Below are positions 32,576 to 33,339 of a stretch of DNA of 33,339 nt, piece after piece. Made by a program: the position numbers and the translations under genes. Each line of letters starts with the position of its first letter. Positions within the stretch are counted from its first letter, which is position 1. The notes beneath the pieces are model-generated. The model was not told the origin of the DNA and made no database searches. It saw nothing but the letters and a program-made list of their open reading frames with translations. Origin of the DNA: UBA6522 sp036231525 (GTDB taxonomy: Bacteria > Pseudomonadota > Gammaproteobacteria > Steroidobacterales > Rariloculaceae); NCBI GenBank assembly GCA_036231525.1, contig JAZAGZ010000056.1, positions 1 to 33,339 of the forward strand, given 5' to 3'.

Positions 32576-33339
32576 GCACGTTCTCTCCTTTCATCATGGT
32601 GGTTTTCGCTAAACAACAATTCGTCTTCCGCCTTTCTTGTTGTGGGCAGCAGTATGCTAATCACGGCTCCTCCTTGTTTCCGGTTCCGCGCCGTAATCCG
32701 TCCATCGTGTTCTTCCACCAGCTTCTTAACGATAGACAAGCCGAGACCAGTGCCCTTTGGCTTACTAGTAACGTAGGGATCAAAAGCCTCTTCAACAATT
32801 TCTTCTAAAAATCCAGGACCATTATCTTCCACCTTTATTTCGATGAACCCTATTCCCTCATCATCTGTGTGATGAGTTGATATCTTCAGTTGTTGGTCAT
32901 CACTATGACCCATTGCCTCAAGAGCATTTCGGATTAGGTTGTGGAAAACTTGCCGCATGCGCACGGCATCTGCTTTGATTGGTGGAAGGGTTTCTAGACT
33001 CAATTCTAGGGCTAGAGACAATTCGTGGTGGTAGAGCTCTGCAACTTCAGAAATTACGTCGTTGAGATTGAATTCAGTCAACTCCATATCGGGAGTCCGA
33101 GCATATTCACTGAAAGCATTCACCATTTCCTTCATTGCCTCGACTTGCTGGATAATGGTATAGGTCGCCTTATCGAGAAGCTCCGAATCCTTTGTGGGGG
33201 AAGACAGATAACGACGACGCAGACGTTCTGCTGATAGCTGGATAGGCGTCAATGGGTTTTTGATCTCGTGCGCCAAACGCCTTGCGACTTCACCCCAAGC
33301 CGCATCGCGCTGCGCCTGCATGAGCGCTGTAATGTCGTC
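32572..33339 (-). CDS. ntrY: NtrY-type sensor histidine kinase, C-terminal part
   Basis: The 255 visible residues are the C-terminal kinase core. The gene continues past the window end, where the membrane, HAMP and PAS parts are expected. The last bases of the window, read on this strand, give DDITALMQAQRDAAWGEV in frame, typical of the NtrY PAS-to-kinase junction, so the codon at 33321 is internal rather than a start. The H box is RRLAHEIKNPLTPIQLSAE, the N box FHNLIRNALEAM, and the G boxes VEDNGPGF and GTGLGLSIVKKL. All catalytic motifs are intact, unlike the partner regulator. The stop overlaps the ntrX start as ATGA, so the pair is translationally coupled. Confidence 0.92.
   Translation of the reverse strand, partial: DDITALMQAQRDAAWGEVARRLAHEIKNPLTPIQLSAERLRRRYLSSPTKDSELLDKATYTIIQQVEAMKEMVNAFSEYARTPDMELTEFNLNDVISEVAELYHHELSLALELSLETLPPIKADAVRMRQVFHNLIRNALEAMGHSDDQQLKISTHHTDDEGIGFIEIKVEDNGPGFLEEIVEEAFDPYVTSKPKGTGLGLSIVKKLVEEHDGRITARNRKQGGAVISILLPTTRKAEDELLFSENHHDERRERA

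Overview
The window looks like a chromosomal core-genome segment of a free-living, probably marine, gammaproteobacterium with mid-range GC. The evidence is the rsmD/ftsE-ftsX-rpoH block, the priA-argS-SPOR block, gltBD, a fused pntA with pntB, ntrYX, and a two-component pair resembling the proteobacterial dedicated sortase (Pds) type found mainly in marine Proteobacteria. I see no insertion sequence, prophage, CRISPR array, tRNA or rRNA. The genus cannot be read from the sequence alone.

Layout. 1-2574 (minus): rsmD, coaD and ggt (cut by the window start). 2597-5432 (plus): a promoter, a decayed remnant of the 3' end of ftsY, then ftsE, ftsX and rpoH, with a near-perfect CIRCE operator before rpoH. 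5672-8436 (plus): a PdsR/PdsS-like response regulator and histidine kinase with no sortase nearby. 8433-15179 (minus): gltB, gltD and msrA. 15666-18659 (plus): a FadI-type thiolase and an AGCS-family amino-acid:cation symporter. 18771-23351 (minus): pntA and pntB, then an HNH endonuclease and a fructosamine-kinase-like gene with their own promoter. 23590-25264 (minus): an ECF sigma factor, a single-pass DUF3619-like membrane protein, a small acidic exported protein and a DUF3106-like exported protein, all overlapping. 25606-31240 (plus): priA, argS, a SPOR-domain protein and a CapA-like phosphoesterase. 31247-33339 (minus): ntrX and the 3' end of ntrY.

How the genes connect. Several units serve NADPH and nitrogen economy: PntAB makes NADPH, GltBD uses it to make glutamate, and NtrYX probably senses nitrogen or redox state. 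Stress and protein quality are served by RpoH, MsrA and the ECF operon, and cell division and envelope by FtsEX, the SPOR protein and CapA.

Most unusual points. (1) ftsY, an essential gene normally just upstream of ftsE, survives here only as about 225 bp carrying a frameshift and an in-frame stop. (2) rpoH has a CIRCE operator, which suggests that HrcA controls the heat-shock sigma factor. (3) NtrX has lost the GAFTGA loop, the Walker A lysine and the sensor II arginine, so it is unlikely to be a standard sigma-54 activator. (4) The PdsRS-like pair is separated from any sortase. I found no wholly new multi-gene system. The ECF/DUF3619/DUF3106 operon and the ftsY remnant are the best candidates for follow-up.
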